DNA of 64,000 nucleotides from the NCBI GenBank assembly GCA_963675435.1, contig OY776216.1, positions 558,001 to 622,000 of the forward strand. Direction: 5' to 3'. Numbering within the stretch: position 1 is the stretch's first letter; every line of letters starts with the position of its first letter. The notes under the pieces are model-generated. The model saw nothing but the letters and a program-made list of their open reading frames with translations, was not told where the DNA came from and did not search any database. This document shows, one piece after another, positions 26,311 to 35,006 of this stretch. Source of the stretch: Saccharicrinis sp963675435 (lineage in GTDB: Bacteria > Bacteroidota > Bacteroidia > Bacteroidales > Marinilabiliaceae). The translations under genes were made by a program, and so were the position numbers.

Positions 26311-26734
26311 CATTATAAACAAGAGTAATAATCAATTACCAGAGTACAGTACCGTATTATCTGCAGGATTAGATTTAAGAGCTTATTTACAGGATGATAT
26401 TATTCTTAAACCATTGCAAAGAGTTCTTGTACCAACTGGATTATTTATTGAATTGCCTGAAGGATATGAAGCTCAAATTCGTCCTCGAAGTGGATTAGCT
26501 TATAAGCATGGAATTACTGTATTAAATTCACCTGGAACAATTGATGCTGATTATAGAGGTGAAATAAAAGTAATTCTAGTAAACTTAAGTAATGATGATT
26601 TTGTTATAAAATCTGGAGAAAGAATTTGTCAAATGGTTATTGCAAAACATGAAACAGCTTCTTTCCTTGTAGTTGATTCTCTAGAATCTACAGATAGGGG
26701 TGAAGGTGGTTTTGGACATACAGGAAAACATTAA
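26294..26734 (+). CDS. dut: dUTP diphosphatase
   Basis: 146 residues, normal for the trimeric enzyme. Removes dUTP and supplies dUMP for thymidylate. The five motifs are visible in order: SAGLDLRA, PRSGLAYKHGI, NSPGTIDADYRGEIKV, GERICQMVI, and the P-loop-like C-terminus DRGEGGFGHTG. It overlaps the flippase gene by 17 bases. Confidence 0.97.
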   Translation: MSLLINIINKSNNQLPEYSTVLSAGLDLRAYLQDDIILKPLQRVLVPTGLFIELPEGYEAQIRPRSGLAYKHGITVLNSPGTIDADYRGEIKVILVNLSNDDFVIKSGERICQMVIAKHETASFLVVDSLESTDRGEGGFGHTGKH

Positions 26735-26761
26735 AAATATAAGATTTACACATTAATATAA

Positions 26762-28516
26762 ATGAAATATTATTTAGCTATAGGTTTATTTAGTATTGTT
26801 TTATTTAGCTGTAAAACATTAAAAAATAATACCACAACAAATATCAAAACTATCGATACTGTATTTAAGGAATCTTCCTTAAACTCTATAGAGCAACGAA
26901 AATTTAATTATTTCTTTTATGAATCTCAAAGATTAAAAATGCAAGGCCAAATAGATAAGGCCAAATTGTATTTAATAGAGTGTCTTAAAATTGATAGTTT
27001 AAGTAGTACTTGTTATTACGAACTTTCTAATATAGAAATAGGATATAAAAATTATAAAGGAGCGCAGGATTTACTTAAAAATGCGGTTCGATTGGCCCCT
27101 AAAAATAAATGGTATAAAATGTTACTTGGCGATTTATATCAGCAAACAAAAGATATACCTAGCTCTATTGTAATGTATAAATCTTTAACACAGCAATTTA
27201 CTGATAATGAGGAGTATTTATATGTATTAGCTCAATTATACGCTCAAAACAATGAATATCAGAATGCAATAAATACATACAATACCTTAGAAGGTAAAAT
27301 AGGTATTAATGAAGTTATAACATTATCAAAAGAAAAGTTGTATCTTCAATTAGGTAAGGAATCGATGGCTTATAAAGAAGTTCAAAATCTTATTAAAGAT
27401 AATCCTTATGAACCTAAGTATTATGGATTTTTAGGTGATCTTTATTTTTATAATAAGGAATATGATAAAGCAAAGGAAGCTTATAATAAGATTTTTACAT
27501 TAGATCCTGGTAATGGATTAGGCTATTTTTCGCTTGGTAATGTTGCTATAAATGAACAAGATACTTCCTTATTTTTAACAAATTATACAAAAGCCGTAAA
27601 GGATAAAAATTTAGGCATAGAAATTAAAATTCAGCGATTATTGCCATTTTTGGTAGGACAAGATTTTAAAAATTATAGTGATACTGCATCGGTTGAAAAC
27701 TTATTCACTGAATTGATATCCACACATAAAGATAATTCAAAAGCTTATGTTTTCTATGCTAATTATTTACAAAATAGATCTCGAAATCAAGAGTCAATAG
27801 TATTATATAAAAAGGGATTAAAATTAGATAATACTGATTCTTCTGTATGGCAAGATTTATTTATGCTTGAAATAAATGTTGGTGATTTTAATTTACTATA
27901 TCAAGATACCAAAGAAGCTCTGGTATTTTTTACAGATGAACCTTTATTCTATTTCTTTCATGGTATTGCTAGTACGCAAACTCAATTGAGTGAAGAAGCT
28001 TATGATAGTTTTATTAAAGGATTGGAATATGTTGGTGACAATACTCAACTTGAAGTTCAATTTTACGCTAATTTAGGTGATGTATTATATACGCTTAATA
28101 GAAATTTTGAATCATTTACCTATTACGATAAAGCACTTAAATTAGATGAAAATAACTTAGTAGTTCTTAATAACTATAGTTATTACTTATCGCTGGAAAA
28201 CAAGGATTTAGATAAAGCTGAATCTATGATTTCAAAGTGTATAGAACTAGAGCCAACAAATTCGACTTATCTCGATACTTATGCTTGGGTTTTATTTAAA
28301 AGAGGACGTTTTTTTGAAGCAAAATATATCATTGAACGAGCTCTTGATAATGGAGGTAAATCAAGTAATGTTATTGTTGAACATTATGGGGATATTTTGT
28401 TTAAAAATGGAGATGTTGAAGGTGCAGTTGTACAGTGGAAACTATCAAAAAAATCAGGAAATAAATCTTCTTTATTGTTGAAGAAAATTGATCAAAAGAA
28501 ATATGTGGAAGAATAA
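26762..28516 (+). CDS. TPR-repeat lipoprotein
   Basis: 584 residues. The signal peptide ends in LFSCKTL (lipobox Cys at about 17), so it is a lipoprotein. The rest is helical hairpins with TPR spacing, for example YYGFLGDLYFYNKEYDKAKEAYNKIFTLDPGN and a C-terminal set LNNYSYYLSLENKDLDKAESMISKCIELEPTN. At least ten repeats can be counted by eye. It is a scaffold for protein contacts in the periplasm or outer membrane. It precedes the DUF4292 lipoprotein and overlaps its start by 14 bases, which suggests that the two work together in envelope assembly. Confidence 0.85.
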   Translation: MKYYLAIGLFSIVLFSCKTLKNNTTTNIKTIDTVFKESSLNSIEQRKFNYFFYESQRLKMQGQIDKAKLYLIECLKIDSLSSTCYYELSNIEIGYKNYKGAQDLLKNAVRLAPKNKWYKMLLGDLYQQTKDIPSSIVMYKSLTQQFTDNEEYLYVLAQLYAQNNEYQNAINTYNTLEGKIGINEVITLSKEKLYLQLGKESMAYKEVQNLIKDNPYEPKYYGFLGDLYFYNKEYDKAKEAYNKIFTLDPGNGLGYFSLGNVAINEQDTSLFLTNYTKAVKDKNLGIEIKIQRLLPFLVGQDFKNYSDTASVENLFTELISTHKDNSKAYVFYANYLQNRSRNQESIVLYKKGLKLDNTDSSVWQDLFMLEINVGDFNLLYQDTKEALVFFTDEPLFYFFHGIASTQTQLSEEAYDSFIKGLEYVGDNTQLEVQFYANLGDVLYTLNRNFESFTYYDKALKLDENNLVVLNNYSYYLSLENKDLDKAESMISKCIELEPTNSTYLDTYAWVLFKRGRFFEAKYIIERALDNGGKSSNVIVEHYGDILFKNGDVEGAVVQWKLSKKSGNKSSLLLKKIDQKKYVEE

Positions 28517-29336
28517 TTTGGTGTGGCTAGGGTTTATTTTTTTTATATTTATCTCCTGTAAAAGCACAGAAAATGTGGTAATTGGTAAAGTAACTAGTAT
28601 TTCTGATGTTAAATTAAGAAAACAACTTAAAGATCATGAATTAACTTATCAGAAGTTATATATAAAAAAAGCAAATTTTACTTTTAATGATGGTAACCAA
28701 AAAAGGTCATTTAAAGGTAGTTTTGTGATTAAAAAAGATAGTGTTATTATTGTTTCAATTTATGCTCCTATGGGCATTGAAGTAGTTAGAACACAGTTAA
28801 CAAAAGATAGTGTAATTATAGTCGATAAGCATAATAAACAAGTTTTTAAAACTGATTATTCTTATTTTAGTAAAGGTTTTGGTGTGGATATAAGTTTTGA
28901 TATTTTACAAGCACTTATATCTAATCAGTTGTTTTTATATCCTAGTGAAATAGATTTTTATGATGGTTTAAAAAAGTATAAAAATCACCCTGAAAGTGAT
29001 TATTATTCATTTAAATCTATTCGTGATAAACGTATTAATAGAATCGTTCGAAGAGAAAATACTGATTTAGTTATCCATGAAATAAAAATTCATCCGGATA
29101 TTTATAAAATATTTGATGTTTTTATAAAAGATTTTGGTAGTGGTCAGACCTTGACAGTAAAGTATGATGATTTTAAAGAATTTGATAAAATTTTATTCCC
29201 TGAAACCTATGAAATATTAGCTTCTCAAGGCATAAAGAAATTTCAAGTTTCATTAAAAATAAATTATTTAGAAATTAATGATGGTGGAAGTCTGCATTTT
29301 AAAATACCTTCTTCGTATCAAATTAAAAAGATATAG
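28503..29336 (+). CDS. DUF4292 lipoprotein (LolB-like candidate)
   Basis: 277 residues from the ATG at 28503; a TTG at 28488 is the alternative. The ATG gives a clean lipoprotein signal, MWKNNLVWLGFIFFIFISC. After it comes a run of antiparallel strands: YIKKANFTFNDGNQKRSFKGSFVIKKDSVIIVSIYAPMGIEVVRTQLTKD and so on. The order resembles the half-barrel of LolA/LolB lipoprotein carriers, with DSVIIV and LYP segments typical of DUF4292. LolB is itself an outer-membrane lipoprotein in Proteobacteria, so this could be its functional counterpart here (inference). It overlaps the TPR gene before it and the M23 gene after it. Confidence 0.78.
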   Translation: MWKNNLVWLGFIFFIFISCKSTENVVIGKVTSISDVKLRKQLKDHELTYQKLYIKKANFTFNDGNQKRSFKGSFVIKKDSVIIVSIYAPMGIEVVRTQLTKDSVIIVDKHNKQVFKTDYSYFSKGFGVDISFDILQALISNQLFLYPSEIDFYDGLKKYKNHPESDYYSFKSIRDKRINRIVRRENTDLVIHEIKIHPDIYKIFDVFIKDFGSGQTLTVKYDDFKEFDKILFPETYEILASQGIKKFQVSLKINYLEINDGGSLHFKIPSSYQIKKI

Positions 29337-30486
29337 TATAATATTCTTTTTTTTTATAGTTTCTTTTTTGGGCTATTCTCAAAATTCTGAGGTTGAAAAA
29401 TTAAAAACTCTTTGTAAAAAGTATCAAAGCGAAATAGTTAATGCTCAAAAGTTACTAGAAAAAAAAGGTGTCTCAAAGGCAAATAATTTAAATGAATTAA
29501 AGGTTTTAAATTCTAAAATTAATTCCCAACAAAGTATTATTTCTACTTACCAAGCTGAAATTGTTGTAATTACTAACGAAATACAACGTAATAAGGCCTT
29601 TATTAATGAATTGACCACTGAGATACAATCATTAAAAAAAGGTTATGCTACTTTAGTAATTCAAGCTAACAAGCAACTTAGTAGTAATTTAAATGAACTA
29701 ATGCTCATATTTAGTGCTAATAGTTTTTCTGAGGCATATAGAAGATTTAGTTTATTAAAACAGTATAGTTCCTATAGAAAAAAGCAGGGAGTTATTTTAG
29801 AAAATACCAAAGCAAAACAAGATAGTATACAAGTACAAAATATTTACAGTCTAAAAGAAAAGCAGAAAGTTTATAATTTATTAAATACAGAACTTGAGTC
29901 GTTAAAATTGGCTACTTCTAAAAAGGAAAATTATATTGCCCAATTGCAAAAAGATGAATCTTGGTTAAAACGTGAAATTAAGAAAAAGCAAAAGGCCGCA
30001 AGAGAACTTGAAGAAACGATAGAAAAATTAATTAAAGAATCTTTAGCAAGTCCTTCAAAATATATGTTTAGTAATTTTAGTAAGGCTAAAGGACAATTAA
30101 TTTGGCCAGTTAAAGATGGAATAGTCACAAGTAAGTTTGGTGAACATAATCACGCCGTTTTAAAGGGCGTGAAAGTAAAGAATAATGGTATTGACATTAC
30201 AGCCTTAAAAGAAAATGCAGTCAAATGTGTATACGAAGGTACTGTAAGCCGTGTTATTGCTATACCAGGGTATAATAAAGCTGTTATTATTAGGCATGGA
30301 AAATATTTAACCGTTTATGCTAATCTGGTTAATGTTTATGTAAAAAGTGGAGAGACTATTCATAGTAATCAAGATATTGGTCAAATATATACGGATAGTG
30401 ACGATAAGAGTGGTATATTGCATTTTGAAATATGGGAAGAAAATAAAAAAATTAACCCTGCAGATTGGTTGACTAATTTTAATTAA
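29278..30486 (+). CDS. EnvC-like murein hydrolase activator (coiled coil plus degenerate M23/LytM)
   Basis: 402 residues. Two adjacent ATGs (29278, 29281) give a start inside the preceding gene. The first 18 residues are followed by a hydrophobic stretch (IIFFFFIVSFLGYSQ) that acts as signal. A long coiled coil runs from about 37 to 260, rich in K, E, Q and L. The LytM domain occupies about 275-402. The Zn ligands are incomplete. The usual HxGxD reads NNGIDI (His lost), and the final HxH reads LHFEIW (one His kept). This is the EnvC/NlpD pattern, in which the domain activates an amidase instead of cutting peptidoglycan. Expected role: septal cell-wall splitting. Confidence 0.82.
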   Translation: MMVEVCILKYLLRIKLKRYSIIFFFFIVSFLGYSQNSEVEKLKTLCKKYQSEIVNAQKLLEKKGVSKANNLNELKVLNSKINSQQSIISTYQAEIVVITNEIQRNKAFINELTTEIQSLKKGYATLVIQANKQLSSNLNELMLIFSANSFSEAYRRFSLLKQYSSYRKKQGVILENTKAKQDSIQVQNIYSLKEKQKVYNLLNTELESLKLATSKKENYIAQLQKDESWLKREIKKKQKAARELEETIEKLIKESLASPSKYMFSNFSKAKGQLIWPVKDGIVTSKFGEHNHAVLKGVKVKNNGIDITALKENAVKCVYEGTVSRVIAIPGYNKAVIIRHGKYLTVYANLVNVYVKSGETIHSNQDIGQIYTDSDDKSGILHFEIWEENKKINPADWLTNFN

Positions 30487-30570
30487 ATGTTTAAAAATAT
30501 TTATTGAATTTAGTAACTATTTATTTAAATTTTAGTATACGGTTTTAAACGTATGTAATTCGGAAGCTAA

Positions 30571-30975
30571 ATGGATCTGATTGTGGAAAAAATTGTAATT
30601 GATTCAGATATTAAAAATATAACTCTTATAGAGAAACTAATTGATGATATTTCTAATCAGTATGACATACATTCTGATATTTATGGAAAGTTGTTATTAG
30701 CTATCGTTGAGGGTGTTAATAATGCCATTGTACATGGTAATAAGCTTGATATTAATAAAAAAGTTTGTTTAGAATATACTATAACCGAAAAAACTTTAGA
30801 GTTTATAATAGAGGATGAGGGTAATGGTTTTGATTATTCCCAAATTCCTGATCCTACTTTACCTGAAAATGTGGAAAAAACACATGGAAGAGGTATATTT
30901 TTAATGAATCATCTAGCAGATGAAATTGAGTTTGAAAACAACGGTAGCACCGTAAAATTAATCTTTGATTTATAA
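30571..30975 (+). CDS. RsbW-like ATP-binding protein (GHKL anti-sigma/serine kinase family)
   Basis: 134 residues, a single HATPase_c domain. The N box reads LLAIVEGVNNAIVHGN, the G1 box IEDEGNGFDY, and the G2 region HGRGIFLMNHLADEIEF. The size and VEGVNNAIVHG form match RsbW/SpoIIAB-type regulators that phosphorylate an anti-sigma-factor antagonist. No antagonist or sigma gene is adjacent. ybeY begins on the base after the stop codon. Confidence 0.87.
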   Translation: MDLIVEKIVIDSDIKNITLIEKLIDDISNQYDIHSDIYGKLLLAIVEGVNNAIVHGNKLDINKKVCLEYTITEKTLEFIIEDEGNGFDYSQIPDPTLPENVEKTHGRGIFLMNHLADEIEFENNGSTVKLIFDL

Positions 30976-31398
30976 GTGATCAATTTTTATTACGAAAAAG
31001 TATCTGAATATCAGATAGATGAAGATATTGTAAAGAGTTGGATTAGTAAAGTAATTACTAGTTACAACTCTTTTTTAGGTTCTCTAACTTATATATTTTG
31101 TGATGATGACTATATTTTAGATATTAATAGACAATATCTTAATCATAATTATTATACTGATATTATTACATTTGATTATTGTGAAAATAATACGATTGCT
31201 GGAGATTTATTTATTAGTATTGATACAGTATTATCTAATTCACAAAAGTTTAATACCCCCTTTAAAGAAGAATTGTATAGAGTTATCATTCATGGTATAC
31301 TTCACCTATTAGGTTTTAAAGATAAAACTGAAGAGGAAGCACTAACTATGCGAGATAAAGAAAATTTAGCTCTTTCACTTCTAGAAACATTTTCTTAG
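30976..31398 (+). CDS. ybeY: Endoribonuclease YbeY
   Basis: 140 residues from a GTG directly after the upstream stop. Metal-dependent RNase for 16S rRNA 3' maturation and ribosome quality control. The metal motif reads HGILHLLGFKD, giving His106, His110 and Asp116. In E. coli the third ligand is His; Asp at this position seems usual in Bacteroidota, so the enzyme is probably active. The upstream TDIITFDY strand and the GDLFISIDTV segment are also conserved. Confidence 0.93.
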   Translation: MINFYYEKVSEYQIDEDIVKSWISKVITSYNSFLGSLTYIFCDDDYILDINRQYLNHNYYTDIITFDYCENNTIAGDLFISIDTVLSNSQKFNTPFKEELYRVIIHGILHLLGFKDKTEEEALTMRDKENLALSLLETFS

Positions 31399-31414
31399 TT
31401 TTTCTGTTATTATT

Positions 31415-31448
31415 TTGATGGTTAAATAACTGGATACATGTACCTTTG
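31415..31448 (+). promoter_or_regulatory. Promoter of mnmG
   Basis: A TTG at 31415-31417 (-33 element) and TACCTTTG at 31441-31448 (exact TAnnTTTG) are 23 bases apart, close to phylum spacing. The ATG follows 18 bases later. Confidence 0.55.
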
Positions 31449-31466
31449 CATCCTTATTAGTTTATT

Positions 31467-33344
31467 ATGGATTTTAATTACGATGTTATTGTAGTTGGAG
31501 CCGGACACGCAGGTTGTGAGGCTGCTGCTGCTGCTGCCAATTTAGGTTCAAAAACCTTATTGGTGACTATGGATATGAATAAAATTGCACAAATGAGTTG
31601 TAATCCTGCTATCGGAGGTATTGCAAAAGGTCAAATTGTGCGCGAAATAGATGCTTTAGGAGGTTTTTGTGGTATTGTTACAGATAAAAGCTCTATCCAA
31701 TTTCGTTTATTAAATAGATCCAAAGGACCTGCTATGTGGAGTCCCAGATCACAATGTGATAGAATGGTATTTTCTAGTGAATGGCGTCATATTTTAGAAA
31801 ATACTGATAATTTATATTTTTGGCAGGATAAAGTTGTTGATGTTAATTTTGAAGGCAATACAGTTAATTCCATTATTACAGAACAAGGAGTTGTATTTAA
31901 ATGTAAAGCTCTTATTTTAACTAATGGAACTTTTCTTAATGGCTTAATGCATATTGGAAAAGTTCAAATGAAGGGAGGGAGGATTAGTGAACCGTCATCA
32001 TCAGGTATTACAGAAAAGCTCTTTAACTTTGGATTTAAGACAGATAGAATGAAAACTGGTACCCCTGTAAGAATTGATGGAAGGACCGTAGACTTTTCTA
32101 AATGTATTGAGCAAAAGGGAGATGATACCTTTTATAAGTTTAGTTATCTTCCTGAAGTTAAATCTAATCTTGAACAAAAAAGTTGTTGGTTAACTTATAC
32201 TAATGAAGAAGTTCATACTTCTTTAAGAGATGGTTTAAAAGATTCTCCTTTGTATGATGGAACTATTCAAAGTATTGGTCCACGTTATTGTCCAAGTATA
32301 GAAACTAAAATTGTAACATTCGCAGATAAAGATAAACATCAGCTTCATCTTGAGCCTGAAGGTGAATCTACCATCGAATATTACTTAAATGGCTTTAGCA
32401 GTTCCTTACCACTAAATGTACAACTAGAGGCATTGAAACAAATACCTGGTTTAGAAAATGCAAGTATTTTTCGTCCGGGTTATGCTATTGAATATGACTT
32501 CTTTGACCCAACTCAATTAAACCATACATTACAAACTAAATTAGTTTCTAATCTTTTTTTTGCTGGTCAAATTAATGGCACTACAGGTTATGAAGAAGCC
32601 GGAGCGCAAGGATTAATGGCAGGTATTAATGCTCATTTGATGCTAACTAATAGAGAGCCATTTATATTAAGTAGGGATGAAGCTTATATAGGTGTGCTAA
32701 TTGATGATCTTGTAACTAAGGGGGTTGATGAACCATATAGAATGTTTACTTCACGTGCTGAGTATCGAATATTATTACGTCAGGATGATGCGGATGTTAG
32801 ATTAACTAAAAAATCATATGAAATTGGTTTAGCTGAAGAGCACAGGTTAGAATTGTTAAATCAAAAAATAAAATTAAGAGATTTAATTATAGACTTTGTC
32901 AATAATTTTAGTATAAAACCTAAATATATTAACGATTATCTGGAAAATATAAAAACAACTCCTTTAAGGCAAACTGTAAAGCTTAAGGATATATTATTAC
33001 GTCCTCAAGTTAATATATATGACTTGGTTGAAAATATTGAACCATTTAAAAATCATATTTCTGTTCTACCAACTAATAGGAGAGAGGAAATATTAGAATC
33101 GGCTGAGATATTTATTAAATATCAAGGATATATTAATAGAGAAAAAATAATGGCTGATAAACTAAAACGACTAGAGAGTTTAACAATTAAAGGACGTTTT
33201 AATTATTCTGAATTAAAATCATTATCTACGGAAGCGCGACAGAAGTTAACTAAAATAGATCCTGATACTATAGGTCAAGCTAGTCGGATATCAGGAGTTA
33301 GTCCAAGTGATATCAATGTGTTGTTAGTAATGATGGGAAGATGA
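31467..33344 (+). CDS. mnmG: tRNA uridine-5-carboxymethylaminomethyl modification enzyme MnmG (GidA)
   Basis: 625 residues, complete. FAD-dependent partner of MnmE in wobble-uridine (U34) modification. FAD-binding start VIVVGAGHAGCEAAAAAANLG, the block SCNPAIGGIAKGQIVREIDALGG, the catalytic CPSIE segment (RYCPSIETKIVTF), GQINGTTGYEEAGAQGL, and the C-terminal MnmE/tRNA-binding helices ending ISGVSPSDINVLLVMMG. Historically gidA lies near oriC in many bacteria, which suits the origin candidate 9 kb upstream. A parS-like site sits 6 bases after its stop. Confidence 0.97.
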   Translation: MDFNYDVIVVGAGHAGCEAAAAAANLGSKTLLVTMDMNKIAQMSCNPAIGGIAKGQIVREIDALGGFCGIVTDKSSIQFRLLNRSKGPAMWSPRSQCDRMVFSSEWRHILENTDNLYFWQDKVVDVNFEGNTVNSIITEQGVVFKCKALILTNGTFLNGLMHIGKVQMKGGRISEPSSSGITEKLFNFGFKTDRMKTGTPVRIDGRTVDFSKCIEQKGDDTFYKFSYLPEVKSNLEQKSCWLTYTNEEVHTSLRDGLKDSPLYDGTIQSIGPRYCPSIETKIVTFADKDKHQLHLEPEGESTIEYYLNGFSSSLPLNVQLEALKQIPGLENASIFRPGYAIEYDFFDPTQLNHTLQTKLVSNLFFAGQINGTTGYEEAGAQGLMAGINAHLMLTNREPFILSRDEAYIGVLIDDLVTKGVDEPYRMFTSRAEYRILLRQDDADVRLTKKSYEIGLAEEHRLELLNQKIKLRDLIIDFVNNFSIKPKYINDYLENIKTTPLRQTVKLKDILLRPQVNIYDLVENIEPFKNHISVLPTNRREEILESAEIFIKYQGYINREKIMADKLKRLESLTIKGRFNYSELKSLSTEARQKLTKIDPDTIGQASRISGVSPSDINVLLVMMGR

Positions 33345-33350
33345 TATTAA

Positions 33351-33366
33351 TGTTCCACGTGGAACG
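33351..33366. promoter_or_regulatory. parS-like centromere site 2
   Basis: TGTTCCACGTGGAACG holds the perfect palindrome GTTCCACGTGGAAC (33352-33365), the parS variant known from Pseudomonas. It lies in the 36-base gap between mnmG and ade. Confidence 0.85.
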
Positions 33367-33380
33367 TAATTTTTTTACAT

Positions 33381-35006
33381 ATGACTATATCAGGTAAAAT
33401 TGTTGATTTATTTAATCGTACCATATATAATGGGACTATTAAATATGATAAAAAATCAATTATTTCTATTACTAAAATAGAAAAAGAATTTTCAAATTAT
33501 ATCATTCCAGGACTTGTTGATAGTCATGTCCATATTGAAAGTTCGATGCTTACTCCTCGACAATTTTCAAAATTAGTTGTTCCACGTGGAACGGTTGCTG
33601 TGGTGACAGATCCTCATGAAATAGCAAATGTAATGGGAGTGGAAGGTGTAGAATATATGATTCAAAATTCGAAAGATACCCCTTTGAAATGTTTTTTTGG
33701 AGCACCCTCTTGTGTTCCTGCTACTTCTTTTGAAACTTCTGGTGCTGTAATTAGTTCTGAAGATATTGAGATACTATTACAAAAAGATGAAGTGTACGCC
33801 TTGTCAGAAATGATGAATTTTCCTGGTGTTATTTATGAAGACGAAGAAGTTTTTAAAAAGATAAAACTTGCGCATAAATATGGAAAAAGAATTGATGGAC
33901 ATGCACCTGGGTTAGTTGGTAATGATTTAAAAAAATATGCCCAAGCTGGTATTACAACAGATCATGAATGTGTAAATACAGAGGAAGCTATAGATAAAAT
34001 TAATCAAGGTATAGTAGTTCAAATAAGAGAAGGAAGTGCTGCTAAAAATTTCAATAATTTGGCACCATTGTTTGATAATTATCCTGATGATATCATGTTG
34101 TGTACTGACGACTCTCACCCAGATGAAATTATCCAAAAAGGACATATAGATAAAATTATCAGACTAGGAATAGCTAAAGGAATAGATATTTTTAAATTAT
34201 TAAGAGCTGCAACTATTAAGCCCGTAGAGCATTATAATTTACCTGTAGGATTGCTTAGAGAAGGAGATAGTGCAGACTTTATTGTTGTAGATAATTTGAA
34301 AGATTTCAATATAATAGAGACTTATATTAACGGTGAAAATGTATATTCAAATAGTAAAATTACTTTTAATCTGAAAAAATCTGAAGTTATAAATAACTTT
34401 AATATTTCATCTATTAAAGAAGAAGATATCATTATTCCGCATCAAGAAGGCAAGAAAATTCGAGTTATTGAAGCTGTAGATGGTGATTTGATTACAGATG
34501 AATTTGTATGGAATCCTAAGGTAATTGATGGATATATTGAATCAAGTATTGATGAAGATATACTAAAAATAGTTGTTGTTAATCGCTATAAAACAGCTCC
34601 TCCTGTTGTGGGATTTATTAAAAATATAGGTTTAAAAAAGGGAGCTATAGCATGTAGTGTTGCACATGATAGTCATAATTTGATTGCAGTTGGTGTTTCT
34701 GATCAAGAAATAGTTAAAGCCTTAAATGAAATTATTTCGTGTAAAGGAGGTATTACTTGTGTAAATAACAATGAAATTGATACACTTCCTTTAGAAATTG
34801 GAGGACTAATGACAGATGAAGATGGTGGCAAAGTAGCTAAAAAATATTTACTATTAAATGAAAAAGTAAAAGCATTTGGATCCCCATTGAAGGCTCCTTT
34901 TATGACTTTATCGTTTATGTCGCTATTAGTAATTCCTAAAGTAAAAATAGGGGATAAGGGTTTATTTGATGTAAGCACTTTTTCTTTTACTAATTTATTT
35001 GTTTAA
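33381..35006 (+). CDS. ade: Adenine deaminase
   Basis: 541 residues, normal for the bacterial amidohydrolase-type enzyme. Converts adenine to hypoxanthine in purine salvage. The HxH metal motif is in GLVDSHVHIESSMLTP, with IDGHAPG and the downstream Asp in CTDDSHPDEI. The C-terminal domain has ACSVAHDSHNLIAVGVSD and the PLEIGGLMTDEDG block. It starts 36 bases after mnmG. A second parS-like palindrome lies inside the gene at 33578-33593, encoding VVPRGT. The stop overlaps the uvrC start by one base (TAATG). Confidence 0.95.
   Translation: MTISGKIVDLFNRTIYNGTIKYDKKSIISITKIEKEFSNYIIPGLVDSHVHIESSMLTPRQFSKLVVPRGTVAVVTDPHEIANVMGVEGVEYMIQNSKDTPLKCFFGAPSCVPATSFETSGAVISSEDIEILLQKDEVYALSEMMNFPGVIYEDEEVFKKIKLAHKYGKRIDGHAPGLVGNDLKKYAQAGITTDHECVNTEEAIDKINQGIVVQIREGSAAKNFNNLAPLFDNYPDDIMLCTDDSHPDEIIQKGHIDKIIRLGIAKGIDIFKLLRAATIKPVEHYNLPVGLLREGDSADFIVVDNLKDFNIIETYINGENVYSNSKITFNLKKSEVINNFNISSIKEEDIIIPHQEGKKIRVIEAVDGDLITDEFVWNPKVIDGYIESSIDEDILKIVVVNRYKTAPPVVGFIKNIGLKKGAIACSVAHDSHNLIAVGVSDQEIVKALNEIISCKGGITCVNNNEIDTLPLEIGGLMTDEDGGKVAKKYLLLNEKVKAFGSPLKAPFMTLSFMSLLVIPKVKIGDKGLFDVSTFSFTNLFV
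33578..33593. promoter_or_regulatory. parS-like centromere site 3, inside ade
   Basis: TGTTCCACGTGGAACG, identical over all 16 bases to site 2, lies 227 bases further on. It is inside coding sequence and reads Val-Pro-Arg-Gly-Thr in frame. parS sites inside genes are known in other bacteria. Confidence 0.8.

Noticed and set aside
32747..32760. CACGTG core in mnmG (tacttcacgtgctg) as a fourth parS
   Set aside because: Only the central eight bases fit; the outer arms do not pair. The same holds for CACGTG cores near 1968, 2588 and 53808.
31441..33366. Palindrome at 33351 as a terminator of mnmG
   Set aside because: No T tract, no loop, and exact identity to a parS variant found again inside ade.
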